Source of the DNA: Prosopocoilus inquinatus
Taxonomy: Eukaryota; Arthropoda; Insecta; Coleoptera; Lucanidae
Direction of reading: 5' to 3'
Assembly (NCBI GenBank): GCA_036172665.1
Contig: CM069874.1
Span: forward strand, 49,830,707 to 49,894,706
Length of the DNA stretch: 64,000 bases
This document shows, one piece after another, positions 1 to 11,384 of this stretch (positions are counted from its first letter, which is position 1; every line of letters starts with the position of its first letter). The notes under the pieces were generated by a model. The model worked only from the letters and a program-made list of their open reading frames with translations, was not told the DNA's origin and ran no database searches. Made by a program: the position numbers and the translations under genes.

Positions 1-684
1 TCATCTCTCAGGGTATTTAAATAAACAGAATATGAGAATTTGGTCAGCAGAAAATCCACATGAATTTGTGGAAACTCCATTACATCCATTAAAAATTGGT
101 GTTTGGCTAGCAGTGTCAAGAAGGCGTATCATCGGACCAATATTTCTTAACGACTCAGTAACTGCTGAAAGATACCGAAATGAGTTATTAGAACCTTTCA
201 TTAATCAACTACATGATGACAAACTTACAGAAGGGTTTTCTCAGCAAGACAATGCTACTGCCCACACAGCTCACCAAACAATGACTTTCCTGCAGCAGTT
301 TTTCGATAATCGGATTGTGAATTTTCCTGCAAGGTCTCCGGATCTCACAATTATGGATTACTTCATTTATGCGCACATGAAAAACACAGTTTTTAGAACT
401 ACGCGTCACACAATCGAAGAACTTCGTGCGGGCATTGCAGATGTGTGTGCTAACATCATCCCCGAACACTTAGCAAACGGGTTTGAAAACATGAAGCGCA
501 GAGTACGCTTATGTATTCAAGCTGAAGGATGAGCATCTACTTTAAACTTTAATGTTATGTTTTTATTTGATGTTATGATCAGTACTGACAGTTAATGACA
601 ACTGTTTTCTCTAGAATTGTGTCGCCAATTTCATAAAGAAATCACAGGTTACTTCAATGAGGAATTCAATTGAAGGCACGGTAT
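1..684 (+). mobile_element. Tc1/mariner-superfamily element, copy A, cut by the window start
   Basis: This is the 3' half of a TIR element whose complete relative lies at 41944-43274 on the other strand. The right TIR is at 651-684 and matches the 34-bp TIR of the other copy with one mismatch. The left TIR lies outside the window. The noncoding part from 536 to 650 also matches the flank of the other copy, so both come from one family. Its transposase end is frameshifted, so this copy is defective. Confidence 0.85.
2..532 (+). pseudogene. Mariner-like DDE transposase, C-terminal part
   Basis: The reading frame is already open at base 2, so the start lies outside the window. The visible part corresponds to the region after the first catalytic D of the relative at 42071-43132. 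The second catalytic block is QQDNATAHTA and the third is PARSPDL followed by D-Y-F; I count 35 residues between the second and third D. The relative ends in HFEHLL, a usual C-terminus for this group. Here about 8 bases are missing near 525, which shifts the frame into an early TGA and removes that tail. It would catalyse cut-and-paste transposition at TA sites if intact. Family assignment is from motifs only; it resembles insect transposases with an N-terminal DUF4817-like helix-turn-helix. Confidence 0.85.
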
Positions 685-3600
685 ATTGTGTTACAAGGGC
701 AGAAAATGAGCATTAGCAGCCCTTATCTACAAGCTGCCCTCGCTTCGCTTCGCTTGTGCTGCTCTCAACCGCGGAATGCTAATGCGTTTCTGCACGTGTG
801 ACATATAACTGTTTTTCGCCTAGCACTAAACCAAAAATAATAAAAAAATTATAACAAAAATCTTTAATTTTTTAAACAAATTAAAGTTGTACCCATGGTT
901 GAAATATTTACGAATTCATTTGTTCCTTAACCTTACCTTAAACGCAATTGTGGATAGTAATGCTAGAATTTGTAGGCGTTTGGTGTTTAATGTGGCGTGA
1001 TGATTTTATTCATAGTACCTTTTCTATCATTACTTTGATTGTAAAGGTAATAAATTAACAGAAGCGTTGCTAGTTTCTTCTTGAAAGACCCATGGAATAT
1101 TTGGAAATGTTTATCACTGTTCGAGTTAGCACTCGTTTTCACTTTTTCAAATAGAAAAAACGACTAATTACATTAATTTGCAGTAATCTTATAGTTAGTT
1201 TTTCTGTTTTAGCAGCCCAAGGGCTATGGTTGATATGAGGTATTTTCACGTACGCTGGGTGAAAAAAGTATTTTCCCTGATGTCACAAGCTTTCAAAACC
1301 TGTCGGGGAGGTGTGTTGGCTAGATACTCGTAATTCCGAAGGTTATAACGAAGTCAAACTTCCACTTTTGCGAAAACCTACTTAAAATTCAACTATGAAA
1401 CAAATAAGAAGGTACCTGTATAATAAAGAGCGAGCGTTAAAAAAGTAGCTACGGCAATTGTGATTTAATTAATCGGAAAAGAGTGTTTCGAACGTTTAAT
1501 ATAGGAAGTTCGTTTTATACATTTACCAAAATCTGACAGAGTCAGTCATAAGTGCCCTGAGCCAGACAAGACGATGAAAAGGCTCTCGTAAATTAGAATA
1601 ATTAGTATTCGTCTACTGGAAAGGAAAGAGAATGTACCTACTACACGGAACAAATGAGAATCCGTTCCATCACTGACTCGAAAAATTTGCGCCACTTCGC
1701 TTAGGTCGATCTCCTCCATTAAATTAAAAATGGCAGTCACGACTGGTATCTAGACGGAAAGACATAAAAGTTCCAGACAACTTTATTAGCCGAAAGAACA
1801 AAAAAAGGAAGTCGGTTTAAAATCCTTTCTTTACAAGCGTCTTCGTAAATAAAAATCTACTGGAGTTAGGTCGGGTAATCTAAGAGGCCAAATTCAATGT
1901 TCACCGCACCTTATTAAAGGTTCTTCAAACTTTACAAGGAATTACAAAAGTTCTCATTAATAAAGAAGTGCGTGTCGCAAAAGTTCCCGGAATAATATTT
2001 ACACGAGTTTTTTCAAAGGATTTTTCAAAAAACTGATAGTATGAAATTTTGATTCAGAATGTGTTTTTCAATTGCTTGTTTATTTTGAATTAAGGGTACC
2101 ATGCAAAGATAAAGGAAGGTGTAACACTTAATAAAATAAAAGTGGAACGAAGTTTAGTTCGCAAAAGTAGCTCAACCTGGATTTTGGCACAGCAAAGGCG
2201 GATTTTTAAACTTAAACACTTAAATGTTTTAAATAAATACTTATTTCAAAAGTTATAAAGCAATAATATGCGTTTTAAATATTCACACTTTATTTCAAAC
2301 TAAGAAATTGACAGATACAAAAACGAGAAGCAAATTTCCTAAAAAAATACTAATAACTCACTGCACAAATCATGTTAAATAATTATTCTGTGATTTTAGG
2401 GAGAATTCGCCTTGATAATCACACTTTAAACGATTCCTTGTCTTTTATATTTGTTGTTGCTGCAACAATTACTGAACAGTGAAGTTTCTTGGACCTGGAT
2501 ATTTATATACTGCTATGATGTTAATCGGAATATGGGCCGGTATCTTTGAATTGTCATTAATTTTTCACCATTGTCTCCATTTACAATAAGACGTATTGTT
2601 TTCTCTGTTCCTTTCCCTTTTTTCAAGTATCACAGTTACTTCATACGTTTTACGATACCCGATACAAATTTTACGAATTTCACTAACAGCTGTACAGCAA
2701 ATTATGAAAACAAACTGAACACGAAATGCACTTCCAGTTTTATGAGATTATTTTGAGACATGAAGACAGAAATTACAAGGAACATAAACTTTGAACGAAC
2801 AAGCGATTCAGTTTGTGTCAGCTAATCAAATCGACCGAATATTTCTCTCTCGTTACGATTTTTAATTACTTTAAGGTATTTTGCCCAGGACTGCTACCAG
2901 CTCGAATTAGGTAAGTAATATTATATTTAATTTTAAATTCTAAAATTAGCGCTTTCTCCAAACGTGTACCAACTACGACTTGGGATTCCGTTCCCCGTTT
3001 GACATTTGCAAATTGCAGTTGTGTGAGTGAAATATTCGTGTTTAACCTTAATTTTATTTTGTAGATGATTCATATGGTTCAATGGAATGTTCCTAGCCAA
3101 ACTTGACCAACTCGAATTGTATGTAAAGTTTGTCATGGCATTGCAAACAATTTCTACGATGCTGGGTATTAGCCAAGTGCAGAAGGGATGCTCAAGATTC
3201 TCAAATATTAACTTCTTCAGTGGTTCAAAATGAGCTGAAGGTAAAATGATTAGATTTGTTCATATAATTAGATAAATTAACCCCTTTATGTAATTTTCAT
3301 CTAAAGAACAATAACTATATTTCGTATTCGTTTATTAGTTATTTGAGGATAATGACAGGACGTTGTAAATTCGTTTAAGAAAAAAATAATGGTTGTTGAA
3401 AACTGGAATAAACTGAATAATTTTGTAAAAGCATGATGCACACTATAACAGGTGACCCAACCAGAGCATTCGGCTGTACTTGGTATGTGCAGGATAGCAT
3501 AAGGTCAATGTGCAAGAGCGGTAGCTGACTGCAGGAAAGCAAAACATCAATGTGCAAGAGAGAACGGTGCTTAATCCTTTAGCATGAGATAACATAAATT

Positions 3601-4006
3601 ATTTCTTACATTTGTGTGCCCCAACTGAATGCGCCATCTTATTACCTTATAATCCTGTATCGTGTATAAAAGTAATATTAATATTTGTGAACGCGCAAAA
3701 AACTTAACTAATAAAGTATTACGATCTCCATGACTTTTAATTTCGATTAAATATAAAGGTGCATTAGCCCTGCATACACAAGATACATTTGGTTGATATT
3801 ATATGTACATGCACAATGCATTTGAAAACTGGTTTGCATGAATGGTCAGTGTATACTGTGTACATTGTCCTAATTAATAATTACAAATGATTTGAATGCA
3901 GTACAGCAGATCTCAATTAAAGAATAAACTTTCCATTTCGCAATTAATTTGCAACTATTCCTGGTTAGAGGTTATAGTTCACCTGTCATGATAAACCACT
4001 GACGTT
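685..4006. other. No gene recognised (3.3 kb)
   Basis: AT-rich sequence with only short open frames (61-67 codons) that resemble nothing I know. A short CGCTT tandem run lies near 742-756. Around 3500-3560 the phrase TCAATGTGCAAGAG occurs twice. I see no splice-consistent exon chain and no recognisable TE ends. Confidence 0.5.
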
Positions 4007-4111
4007 TATAATTAATCGATTTATTTGTTGAATGCCCCTAGTGTGTTTATGAATCGATTTAAATCGACTCGATCCGATTATAATTAATCGATTTGTTTGT
4101 TGAATGCCCTT
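4007..4111. repeat. Two-copy direct repeat, 72-bp period
   Basis: Bases 4007-4039 and 4079-4111 are near-identical 33-mers (both contain AATTAATCGATT and GTTGAATGCCC). The spacer holds further ATCGATTTAAATCGA-like palindromic bits. It looks like a local duplication; no function is implied. Confidence 0.6.
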
Positions 4112-4287
4112 ATAAACATAAATGTTATTAATTTTTTTCGTACTTTTGTTTCAGTCAAACATGGAATTATTTGATTGGTTGTTAGTAAAGCACAAGCGTC
4201 AGCTGGGTTTTGGGCGGAGAAGTGAATTCGATATAATGTTCCTAGATTCTAGTGCCGAATCTTCTTAGATCCTTTATCTTTAGTACC

Positions 4288-4466
4288 ATGGATTGTCAAA
4301 ATGATCGTCTCACAATTATAGAATTGCACAGGACAGGAATGAAGACAATCGACGTCATTCGGACGACGGATTTTAAGAAATACGATGCAACGCCGTGAAA
4401 CGATTCAGGAAGACTAGTGGAACCACAGATCATCCTAGGAGTGGGCAACCTACTACTTCCATTTAG
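4288..4466 (+). pseudogene. Tc1-like transposase fragment (N-terminal helix-turn-helix)
   Basis: From the ATG at 4288 the frame reads MDCQNDRLTIIELHRTGMKT and then a VIR block, a typical Tc1-class helix-turn-helix opening. Past a stop and a frameshift, another frame gives GTTDHPRSGQPTT, the proline/glycine-rich linker that follows the first HTH in Tc1-type transposases. The rest of the transposase is absent because the next 330 bases are an unrelated repeat-rich block. It is a short relic and cannot encode an enzyme. Confidence 0.65.
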
Positions 4467-4472
4467 GGATGA

Positions 4473-4797
4473 CGACAGGTAATCGGTTATCCAGGTACGG
4501 TTTATTTAAATGCAACCGCTTCCTCTTTCTGAATACCCGTTACCCGATAACTATTCGATAATTACCCGATAGTCGACCTTCGGAAAGTGCCCAATAACCA
4601 AGTAACCGTCATTACATTTTGCCTAATGTGTCCTTCATTACATTTTCTTCGAATGAGCATCAGTTGCTTCAGATAATTCTATAGTAGTTTTTCAAATTGT
4701 TCTTCGATACTTATCAGATATCCAAGTAGTATCGGGTATCGGGTACTTATCGGTTACCCGTATACTTACGCAGGTAACGGGTAAACTACTGGTTTAC
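4473..4797. repeat. CGGGTA/TACCCG-rich degenerate repeat block
   Basis: The hexamer TACCCG or its complement CGGGTA recurs many times in about 325 bp, grouped near 4541-4576 (TACCCG orientation) and 4731-4790 (both orientations, with TATCGGGTATCGGGTAC). Outer parts are roughly inverted relative to each other. It interrupts a Tc1 relic. It could be a miniature element with internal motifs, but I cannot define its ends. Confidence 0.5.
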
Positions 4798-4889
4798 AAT
4801 ATAGACAAGACTGTATAGAGGCTTTTAGGAAACTATTTTTACTATTCCTTCCAACTTAAGCTATTATTGTAGTACTTGATTTCTGTTAA

Positions 4890-6400
4890 ATCAAATTATG
4901 AAGATTACAAATGCCATAACGCCACACAAAGGCAACAGATCTGATATCTTAAATTACCGACCAATAACGATTATTAATGACTTCTCCAAGATATTTGAAA
5001 AAATTATATATCAAAGAATCTATAGTTACCTAGAACATTTTAACTTGTTTTCTGACACACAACATGGCTTCCGTAAAGGTATGTCGACCGCTAGTGCATG
5101 TATAGAGTTTTCTGAATACGTCTACAATGCTCTCGACAGCAATAAGCTAGTTGCGGCTATCTACTTTGATCTCAGTCGAGCATTTGACTCGGTGCAAATT
5201 GATTTTCTAATCCACAAACTGTACGCACTTGGCATTAGGGGCAAGCTGTTGGACTGGCTGATGTCTTACCTCACAGATAGGACAATTGTGGTGAACTTGC
5301 GTGGCCAGTTATCGTCTAATCAGGTAATGGAGTTAGGTGTTCCTCAGGGGTGCGTACTAGGACCCCTGTTATTTTTGACATTTATTAATGACCTGGTCGA
5401 AAATCTTCATACATCGGGCAAGCTAGTGTCATTTGCCGACGATGCAACAGTTTTACTGGCCTGTGATGATGTCGCTGATTTGGAGATGGGTTTGAACAAT
5501 ATTGCCTCACAGTTTAGCACCTGGTGTAAGAGAAACAACCTAATACTAAACTGCGATAAAACTATTAGAGTAAACTTCTACAAACGAAGACTTGTGCCGG
5601 ACATGAATGTGCGACTAATGGGCGATACCATAGATGTCTCGGACAGTACGTCCTTACTTGGTGTCACACTGGACAGCAGCCTATCTTGGAATCCCCAAAT
5701 TGATAAAGTATGCAAGAAGGTCAACAGCGCTTATTTTGCAATCCTTAAAATGAAGCCATATATTGACAGAATCTACCTACTTCAATTATACTTTGGACTA
5801 GTCCACTCTGTTCTTTCCTACTGTTGTGAACTCTGGGGTAACGCCAGCAGTGCGAGAAGGGCATTTGTAGCACAGAAAAGAGTTATAAGGTTGATCTTTG
5901 ATATAAAACGTCGAGACACATGTAGAAATACGTTCATTGAATCCAAAATATTGACACTGGCGTCAATTCACATATACCGTTGCGTCCTATACATCGTCAA
6001 CAACAAGACTACGTTTGCGACTAATCGTGATATCCACGGCCGCGAAACTAGATTTGCTGATTGTTTCAGTACGCTTCCACACAGTACGACAACATACGAG
6101 AAATCGCCAATTTATTCCGGATTAAAGTACTTCAATAAGCTGCCCCAGGACTTGCAGAGAATCACTGACCGCAGTAATTTCAAAGTACAACTGAAGAAGT
6201 TTCTACAAGCTAATGCCTACTACACAGTAACCGAGTTTCTTAACAGCTCAAATGTTTAAATATGTTAATTAATTCTAAGTATTCTTTTTCTTTTTTTTGT
6301 ACTTGTTTGTATTTTAATTTTTTTTTTCATCTTTAAAATTGACGAACACATCTGATATGTACTTATTAGCAAGTGTAATAAAGATTGAATTGAAATTGAA
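4890..6400 (+). mobile_element. 5'-truncated LINE (CR1/Jockey-like), family 1
   Basis: A non-LTR retrotransposon 3' part: an RT-coding frame (4898-6259), a short AT-rich 3' UTR, an AATAAA-type signal and a simple (ATTGAA)-like tail at about 6380-6400. Endonuclease and ORF1 are missing, as expected of 5' truncation during target-primed reverse transcription. The open frame is uninterrupted over 453 codons, so the insertion is fairly young compared with the other LINE relics here. Confidence 0.85.
4898..6259 (+). pseudogene. LINE reverse transcriptase, truncated but open
   Basis: A 453-codon frame with the non-LTR RT core: LNYRPITIINDFSKIFEKII (fingers), QHGFRKGMSTASA, YFDLSRAFDSV (first catalytic Asp), GVPQGCVLGPLLF and SFADDATV (the catalytic FADD at 5432-5443). 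The C-terminal third (ELWGNAS, QKRVIRLIFDIKRRDTC, FKVQLKKFL) is the conserved tail of insect CR1/Jockey-like ORF2. No AP endonuclease domain precedes it; upstream sequence is unrelated. The ATG at 4898 is just the first in-frame Met and not a real start. Without its endonuclease and promoter it should not be autonomous. The C-terminal tail resembles those at 46660-47676 and 60458-60725, so I group them as one broad family. Confidence 0.85.
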
Positions 6401-6592
6401 CGATCACAATACTCACCTTAACGATAAAATTTGCACATGAAATGAGTCTGAAGGGTACAGATAGTGGCACAGGAAACTTAAGAATAAACTTGTTTAATAA
6501 ATTGCCTTAGCTAACGTTAAGCTGTTTTTTTAAAAGATAAATGTCATAAGACTTACTACTCTTACGAAGAATTTCTAAACTACAAAATTATG

Positions 6593-6781
6593 GAGAATAT
6601 GAAACAAATAAAAAAAAACTTTTTAGAACGAACTAAAAGGGTAATTTATTGACTTACTTGACGTTTGGTTTTTTTTTTTTTAAATAGTAGGCTAAATTGT
6701 TTATATTTTCCGTTATTCACTTTTGATAAAGCAAATATTTAGCTCGTTTTAAAAAGTTTTTTTTATTTGTTTCATATTCTC
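6593..6781. repeat. MITE-like inverted repeat, 189 bp
   Basis: Terminal inverted repeats of about 42 bp: 6593-6636 matches the complement of 6740-6781, both containing ATATGAAACAAATAAAAAAA. A related partial copy in the opposite orientation sits at 22142-22228. No coding capacity. Confidence 0.7.
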
Positions 6782-6849
6782 TGCAATTCTCACGAGCAAG
6801 AACTATCCAAAAATTACAAAATTATGAATGAAGCCAAGCAAATGTTTTA

Positions 6850-6925
6850 AGTCTTTGTGTTATGTCTTTTTGTGTGTTACTATTTCTGTTTGCTGACATT
6901 AATAAATATTATTATTATTATTAAA
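6850..6925 (+). repeat. LINE 3' tail-like AATAAA plus (ATT)n
   Basis: TTAATAAATATTATTATTAT ends a short sequence otherwise unlike its surroundings. Such a polyadenylation-like signal followed by a trinucleotide run is a common LINE 3' end. No coding part is visible upstream, so this is a weak call. Confidence 0.35.
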
Positions 6926-6929
6926 CACC

Positions 6930-8258
6930 GTGTCCAGTCAAAAATACTTTTGAGTTGTGTAAAACAGAAACCTGCACAATTTTTGTTAATCTATCCTTTT
7001 GGCGGTGTATCTAAAATGATGTTTTGGTATTTTCTTGGAATTTTGTTCACTCGAAATTTTGTTCACTTTTCTAAACTACCTCCAACATTGTTCAAATTTT
7101 ACCATGTTTTGTAAATTTCGCGTATGTGCAATTTTGACTACAGGCAAGACGTTGCAGTTCAACAATGTTCACAAAATTTAATCATAAAAAACCATAACAT
7201 AAACTTTCTAACATCAGCCTACCGAGAAGTTTGTCATTGTAAAATCTGTTTTTTATTTATTAACCATCACGTAGGTCGTGATTTTATTTTATTAGGTTGG
7301 CTATTAAAGTAAAATTAGACAAATTAATTTCAAGTCATTATAACATACGCCAAAATGTGGCACTCCAAATCAGTTAGATCAACCGGTGTTGTCAACTCTC
7401 AACTTTAAGAAGTCTACAAGTCAATTTGTTATGTAAATAATTAACTATTTTATGTCAGAATGGTGAAGATTGTAAGACCCGAGATGAAAATTGCTATACA
7501 AAAACATTTGTAAGGTACCAAACTGACAGGCCAGATTTGGGAAAAATGGAAATTACTGAAAGATTAAAGGAAATTTTTACAGTGAGTACAACATTTCAAA
7601 TTTGTAAGCGTACTTTTCATATAGAAATACTTACTGTTGATGTCACAAAAGTGCATAGGGGAAATATTGACAAAAAAAGACATGAATTGAAAAGTTCTTC
7701 TGGTAAACGTACAGCTACCGACAAATTTTTAAATTACATGTTTAAAAAAGATTTGCAACGACTAATTTGGCAAAATAATTTGAGAAAAGAAAAATACACC
7801 TTGTGACGAAAAGAAAATATTGCAACATTGCTTCATTCGCGGTAAGCTTAAACTCAAAATCAAAATGACTTTCATTGTCAAAGTTTAGTTACTTGCATAA
7901 GTACCACTCTTTTCCTAAACTTTCACGGCATACTTCGATGGTAAATAAATAAAAAAAAACATATTAAATCCTATAGTATTTCGACTTATTTGGTTTTATG
8001 AAATTGGAAAAATACCTTTACATTTAGTTTTTAAAGTTTTAAAAGAATTTAGTATATCTTTTTGTTTCTTTAGGAGTAGAGTCATTGAGCCGTATTCTCA
8101 TCTCATGATTAGAATCGTCTCTAACTAAAGCCGTGATTAAAATAAACATGAACGATACAGCTTTATGCGAATTTCATGTGTAAGAGAGTGAGAGAGAATT
8201 TAATAATCATAGAGTTGCTAAATTAAAGACGAGGTGAGAATACGCGCCATTTAGCCAA
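6930..8258. other. No gene recognised; one unassigned ORF
   Basis: The longest frame, 7537-7806 (+), gives 89 residues that are lysine-rich and basic, with no domain I recognise. Bases 8090-8107 and 8227-8242 form a short inverted repeat around GTATTCTCATCTC, which may bound a small unit next to the tRNA-like SINE head. Otherwise nothing is visible. Confidence 0.4.
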
Positions 8259-8345
8259 AATAAACGCCTGGCGGGATTCGAACCCACGCTGACCAATAGC
8301 ACGACTTTATAAGACGTTTAACTAATCGCCGAGCCACAGATTTAT
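8259..8345 (-). repeat. tRNA-derived SINE head (or tRNA pseudogene)
   Basis: On the minus strand the internal pol III B box GGTTCGAATCC is exact (complement of 8274-8284) and sits in a T arm whose stem GTGGG/CCCGC pairs. About 45 bases upstream is an A-box-like TGGCTCGGCGATTAG. The D loop lacks the GG pair and the acceptor stem does not close, so this is not a working tRNA. A tRNA-derived SINE or a tRNA pseudogene fits best. Confidence 0.6.
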
Positions 8346-8398
8346 GCTCATCGTGTTCAATGTTCAATTATGACCAAACAGCGGCGAGCTTAAACTCT

Positions 8399-8571
8399 AT
8401 TTTTTCTTGATAGGCGAAATTATACAGTTTAGTATAACGTGTTACGTAACTAATAGACCACAAAAAATTTCAAAGTTGACCCCTATCGTTAGTAACTAGT
8501 TGCTGTTTTAGGAGCAGTAGGAGAGCCACATTTTTTTCCACCTTCGTGTTTACTGCCTATCAAGAAAAAAT
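8399..8571. repeat. Short inverted-repeat element, 173 bp
   Basis: 17-bp perfect inverted repeats, ATTTTTTCTTGATAGGC at 8399-8415 and its complement at 8555-8571. A GTTACGTAAC palindrome lies inside. Likely a MITE; no target duplication could be fixed. Confidence 0.5.
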
Positions 8572-9274
8572 GGACTGTAGGTTATCCATGCTGGCATGGA
8601 CAATTGATCGACTCCATATATTAGAGTGTTTCTCTACGCTAGTTGCCTGTGTTTTATCGTTGCAGGAAACTCTAGATTCATACTAACAGAAAACCAATTC
8701 CGTAAATTTGTGGGCTCATCTTAATGAGAGATCTGCCTATGCCTTTCGGCTGTCCAGCGTGCCGGACAGTTCCTGGACTGTAGATAAATTCGGAAAAATC
8801 GGCCGGTTTTTCCATACACGTATGTATCAAAACTGCTGACGGATTTAATAGAAGAAAACGAACAAGCACGACTTAGGGCATGGTTTAAAATTGACGGATG
8901 CGGTCTTCAGAAATATGGGCCAATCTCGTCCGCAGATCTAGACTCTTAAAAATTCCACTTGTGTGTGGCTAGATACTATCAAGGAAAACGATCAGATACA
9001 TCAGGTACATTCGTCAGCAGTTTTCTGACGCTGCAGACCCAGGACTGCCCCGACGCAAATCAAAATCAATCAAAATTCAAACAAGCATGTTAACCCTTGT
9101 GGAGTCAGGTTGTACTCTTGAATTATTACTTCAACTGTTGAAATAAAGTGATCCAGCAAGTTCTTGAATTCTTGATAGCGTACGAGTCAGGACTCGCCGG
9201 ATTGCGCTCAACAAGAAGGTTTGCCGAGTCCATAGGACAACACGTCATAGGAACGGCTATGAGCAGACTTAGAG
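8572..9274. other. Unclassified sequence
   Basis: Less AT-rich than its neighbours, with several 20-60 codon open pieces on the plus strand (for example around 8690-8960) that look like decayed coding sequence. I could not match them to any family, nor see TE ends. Confidence 0.35.
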
Positions 9275-9474
9275 CGCTTTACGCTGTCTGATTTTCTATT
9301 TGATTTTGAATTTGAGTTCAGATATAATATATTAAAAAATGAGATTAGATACGGTTCTATTCTAAAATCAAACTGCGTAACTAAAATAAAAACTCAAACA
9401 GTATGAAGAAGAATATAATTTATACTTTTGAAGTCAAATTGAAAATCAAATGGAAAATTAGACAGCGCAAAGCG
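9275..9474. repeat. MITE, 200 bp with about 40-bp TIRs
   Basis: The left arm from 9275 (CGCTTTACGCTGTCTGATTT and onward) is matched by the complement of 9435-9474 with a few mismatches. The arms share CGCTGTCT, CATTTGATTTT-like and AATTTGA blocks. AT-rich centre, no coding capacity. Confidence 0.75.
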
Positions 9475-9559
9475 GTTTTTAGGATGCTTCTTCGGACTTG
9501 GTTGCGCGTACAATTCATACTATTGATTGGTCCTCGGACAGCTTAAGCATGTACTCATT

Positions 9560-9726
9560 TTCCTTCGTAGTGTGTTTCAAAATATGTACATACTCCTATT
9601 ATTATTTAGAAATGTCCGCGCGTTAAAATAACGTAACTATTAGATATCTAGAAAAACAAAACAATGCTTATGTATTATAAAAGATATTTTTGCCGTCAAA
9701 AGTCACTTTTCAATAAATTTTCATCA
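9560..9726 (+). repeat. Probable 5' LTR end of a copia element
   Basis: The stretch carries an AATAAA at about 9711 and ends TTTTCATCA, a CA-ending LTR-like terminus lying directly before a copia-type primer site. I cannot place the LTR start (no TG boundary is supported) and see no 3' LTR in the window. Confidence 0.4.
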
Positions 9727-9744
9727 GGTTACGGGCCCAGTTGA
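9727..9744 (+). promoter_or_regulatory. Copia-type primer-binding site
   Basis: GGTTACGGGCCCAGTTG closely resembles the initiator-methionine tRNA internal-fragment primer site of insect copia elements (GGTTATGGGCCCAG). It lies between a CA-ending sequence and a copia-like gag, which is where a primer site belongs. Confidence 0.6.
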
Positions 9745-9970
9745 TTGCTGAAGTATTTAAATTGAATTTCGGGTAAATTGAGAAAGTTTTTGAAGTGAGT
9801 ACCGTGATTGCATGCGAATTCATCAAGTTTCGAATCATGCATTGACATTATTGTCATTAGTGACATTATTGCTTAAAGAGCGAATGCATTACGGAAGCAT
9901 CGTATTTTGAAAAGTGATGAATTGGTACTTTGAGTCCAATTGCAAGAATATCTTCTTCGACCTGAATAAA

Positions 9971-10225
9971 ATGTCAGAACGCGACCTCATGACTATTTCA
10001 AAATTTGATGGCAATACCTACAGACAGTGTAAATTTCAAATGAAATATATCCTTCGTGCAAAAGGAGTCTGTGAAGTAGGGAATGGTATTCGATTGAAAT
10101 GAAAATTTGAATGATTGGAATAAATGCAATGCAATTGCAATATGTGCGTTGACATTGGCAATGGGATTCACACAGATTACCTTAATTGAAAATTGTGAAT
10201 CTGCTAAAGTAATGTTTGAAAAAAA
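9971..10225 (+). pseudogene. Copia gag fragment
   Basis: From the ATG at 9971 the frame reads MSERDLMTISKFDGNTYRQC and on through KFQMKYILRAKGV, the KFDGxN-x-W/C-KFxM start of Ty1/copia Gag. After a +1 frameshift near 10100 the next block ENLNDWNKCNAIAICALTLA followed by CESAKVMFEKKL is the second conserved Gag block (a W-x-K-x-x-A segment, then C-E-S-A). The C-terminus is lost where a hairpin element begins at 10226; no zinc knuckle, integrase or RT follows. Position just downstream of a primer-binding site supports the call. It is a dead 5' remnant of a copia element. Confidence 0.7.
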
Positions 10226-10375
10226 ATTGATTAAAAGGTTATTCGGCAGAATTGGGCTAGTATCATCGTAGAGCCTCTGATGGTGGAACAAATCTGTTTC
10301 GAAACATAAGGCGTACATCAAAATGGTGTCTTTGAAAAAATCAGCCCAATCCTGCCGAATAACCCTTTAATCAAT
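10226..10375. repeat. Hairpin MITE, 150 bp
   Basis: 33-bp arms, 10226-10258 and 10343-10375, match with two mismatches (arm core GGTTATTCGGCAG). The loop is about 84 bp. It directly follows the copia gag and appears to interrupt it. Confidence 0.8.
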
Positions 10376-10690
10376 TAGTCAATCAATCAATCTATATTAC
10401 GTATTTTGCCATAATTACATGGATGTACAAGTCAACTCTAACCCAAAATGAGACATTGCCATTACACTTCGAAATTCTTAATATCTAGCCTATCCTCCAA
10501 AAATTCCTGAATGGAATAATCACTTTTACGCAGCAAACTTTTTACCTTATTTTTTTTATCAATCGTATTGATTCTCTTTAATTCATCCCGTTTCACCGAA
10601 TCTGTGTATCTTATAACAACGGAGATCCCCATGCTGGGACTGTTATCTTGGACACAGGAATTATTGTTTCGTTTAATTTTATGTGACGCT

Positions 10691-10940
10691 GCGTTGACTA
10701 GATCGCATCGTAGCGATCACATTTCCGAGGTTACTCCAAATGCAGTGCAATTCTTACAAGGCTTCGATCCGTGGGATGCGAGCCTGTGAATGCTTATTTC
10801 TAGAGCCCGACGCCTATGGAAGCAATATATCTCTTACGGAAAACCTGACCTCGGCCGCTCCCTAATGATGATTCATTACCATTCGGGGAATATTATTATT
10901 GGTTTTACGTTCAGTATAATTCCTACACCAACATTAGAAT
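10691..10940 (+). repeat. 250-bp dispersed repeat, copy 1
   Basis: This GC-richer stretch is repeated in the same orientation at 20985-21228 with only scattered differences. It starts GCGTTGACTAGATCGCATCG and holds the imperfect palindrome GATCGCATCG(T/C)AGCGATC. It has no long frame and no recognised TE signature. Confidence 0.8.
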
Positions 10941-11384
10941 TTAAGTTTGCTGGTAAATGATCGCATTCTACTTTCACTTATGTTTAAATAAGATTATTGA
11001 AGTTTATATCTAGTTTAAATTTTTTAACTCTCAATGTTATATTTCGATAACATAATAAGTTCGTTAATATTGGTTGTCCCCTTTCAAATTTTGTTAATGT
11101 TCTTAAAACCGTATGTGTAGATATACTGATTCTATTTGACTTTATTTCATCATTTTTTCTTATAAACCGATCGTATTTTGTCTTTACTTGATTCAATTTG
11201 ACTTTATATTATATTTGAATTATGAATTTGATTCCTTTTTGTTTTCACTTTAATGCTCTGTATTCGATTTGACTAACTGTAAGCGTTCTAGAATATTTAC
11301 TGTCGTCTTATCTCTGATCACCGATCGTCTTTTATTTTGCATTTTTCATCATTCCTTATTTGACTTAATTTAATTTGATTTTGG
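10941..11384. other. AT-rich sequence with ATTTGACTT-like phrases
   Basis: TTTGACTT/ATTTGATT phrases recur throughout, suggesting an expanded simple-repeat tail next to the 3' end of the minus-strand LINE. No gene is seen. Confidence 0.4.

Noticed and set aside
7537..7806. Small host protein gene of 89 residues
   Set aside because: No domain, no splice sites, no initiation or polyadenylation context beyond chance; base composition is like its surroundings.
8259..8345. Functional tRNA gene
   Set aside because: B box and T arm are good, but there is no closed acceptor stem, no GG in the D loop and no clear anticodon arm.
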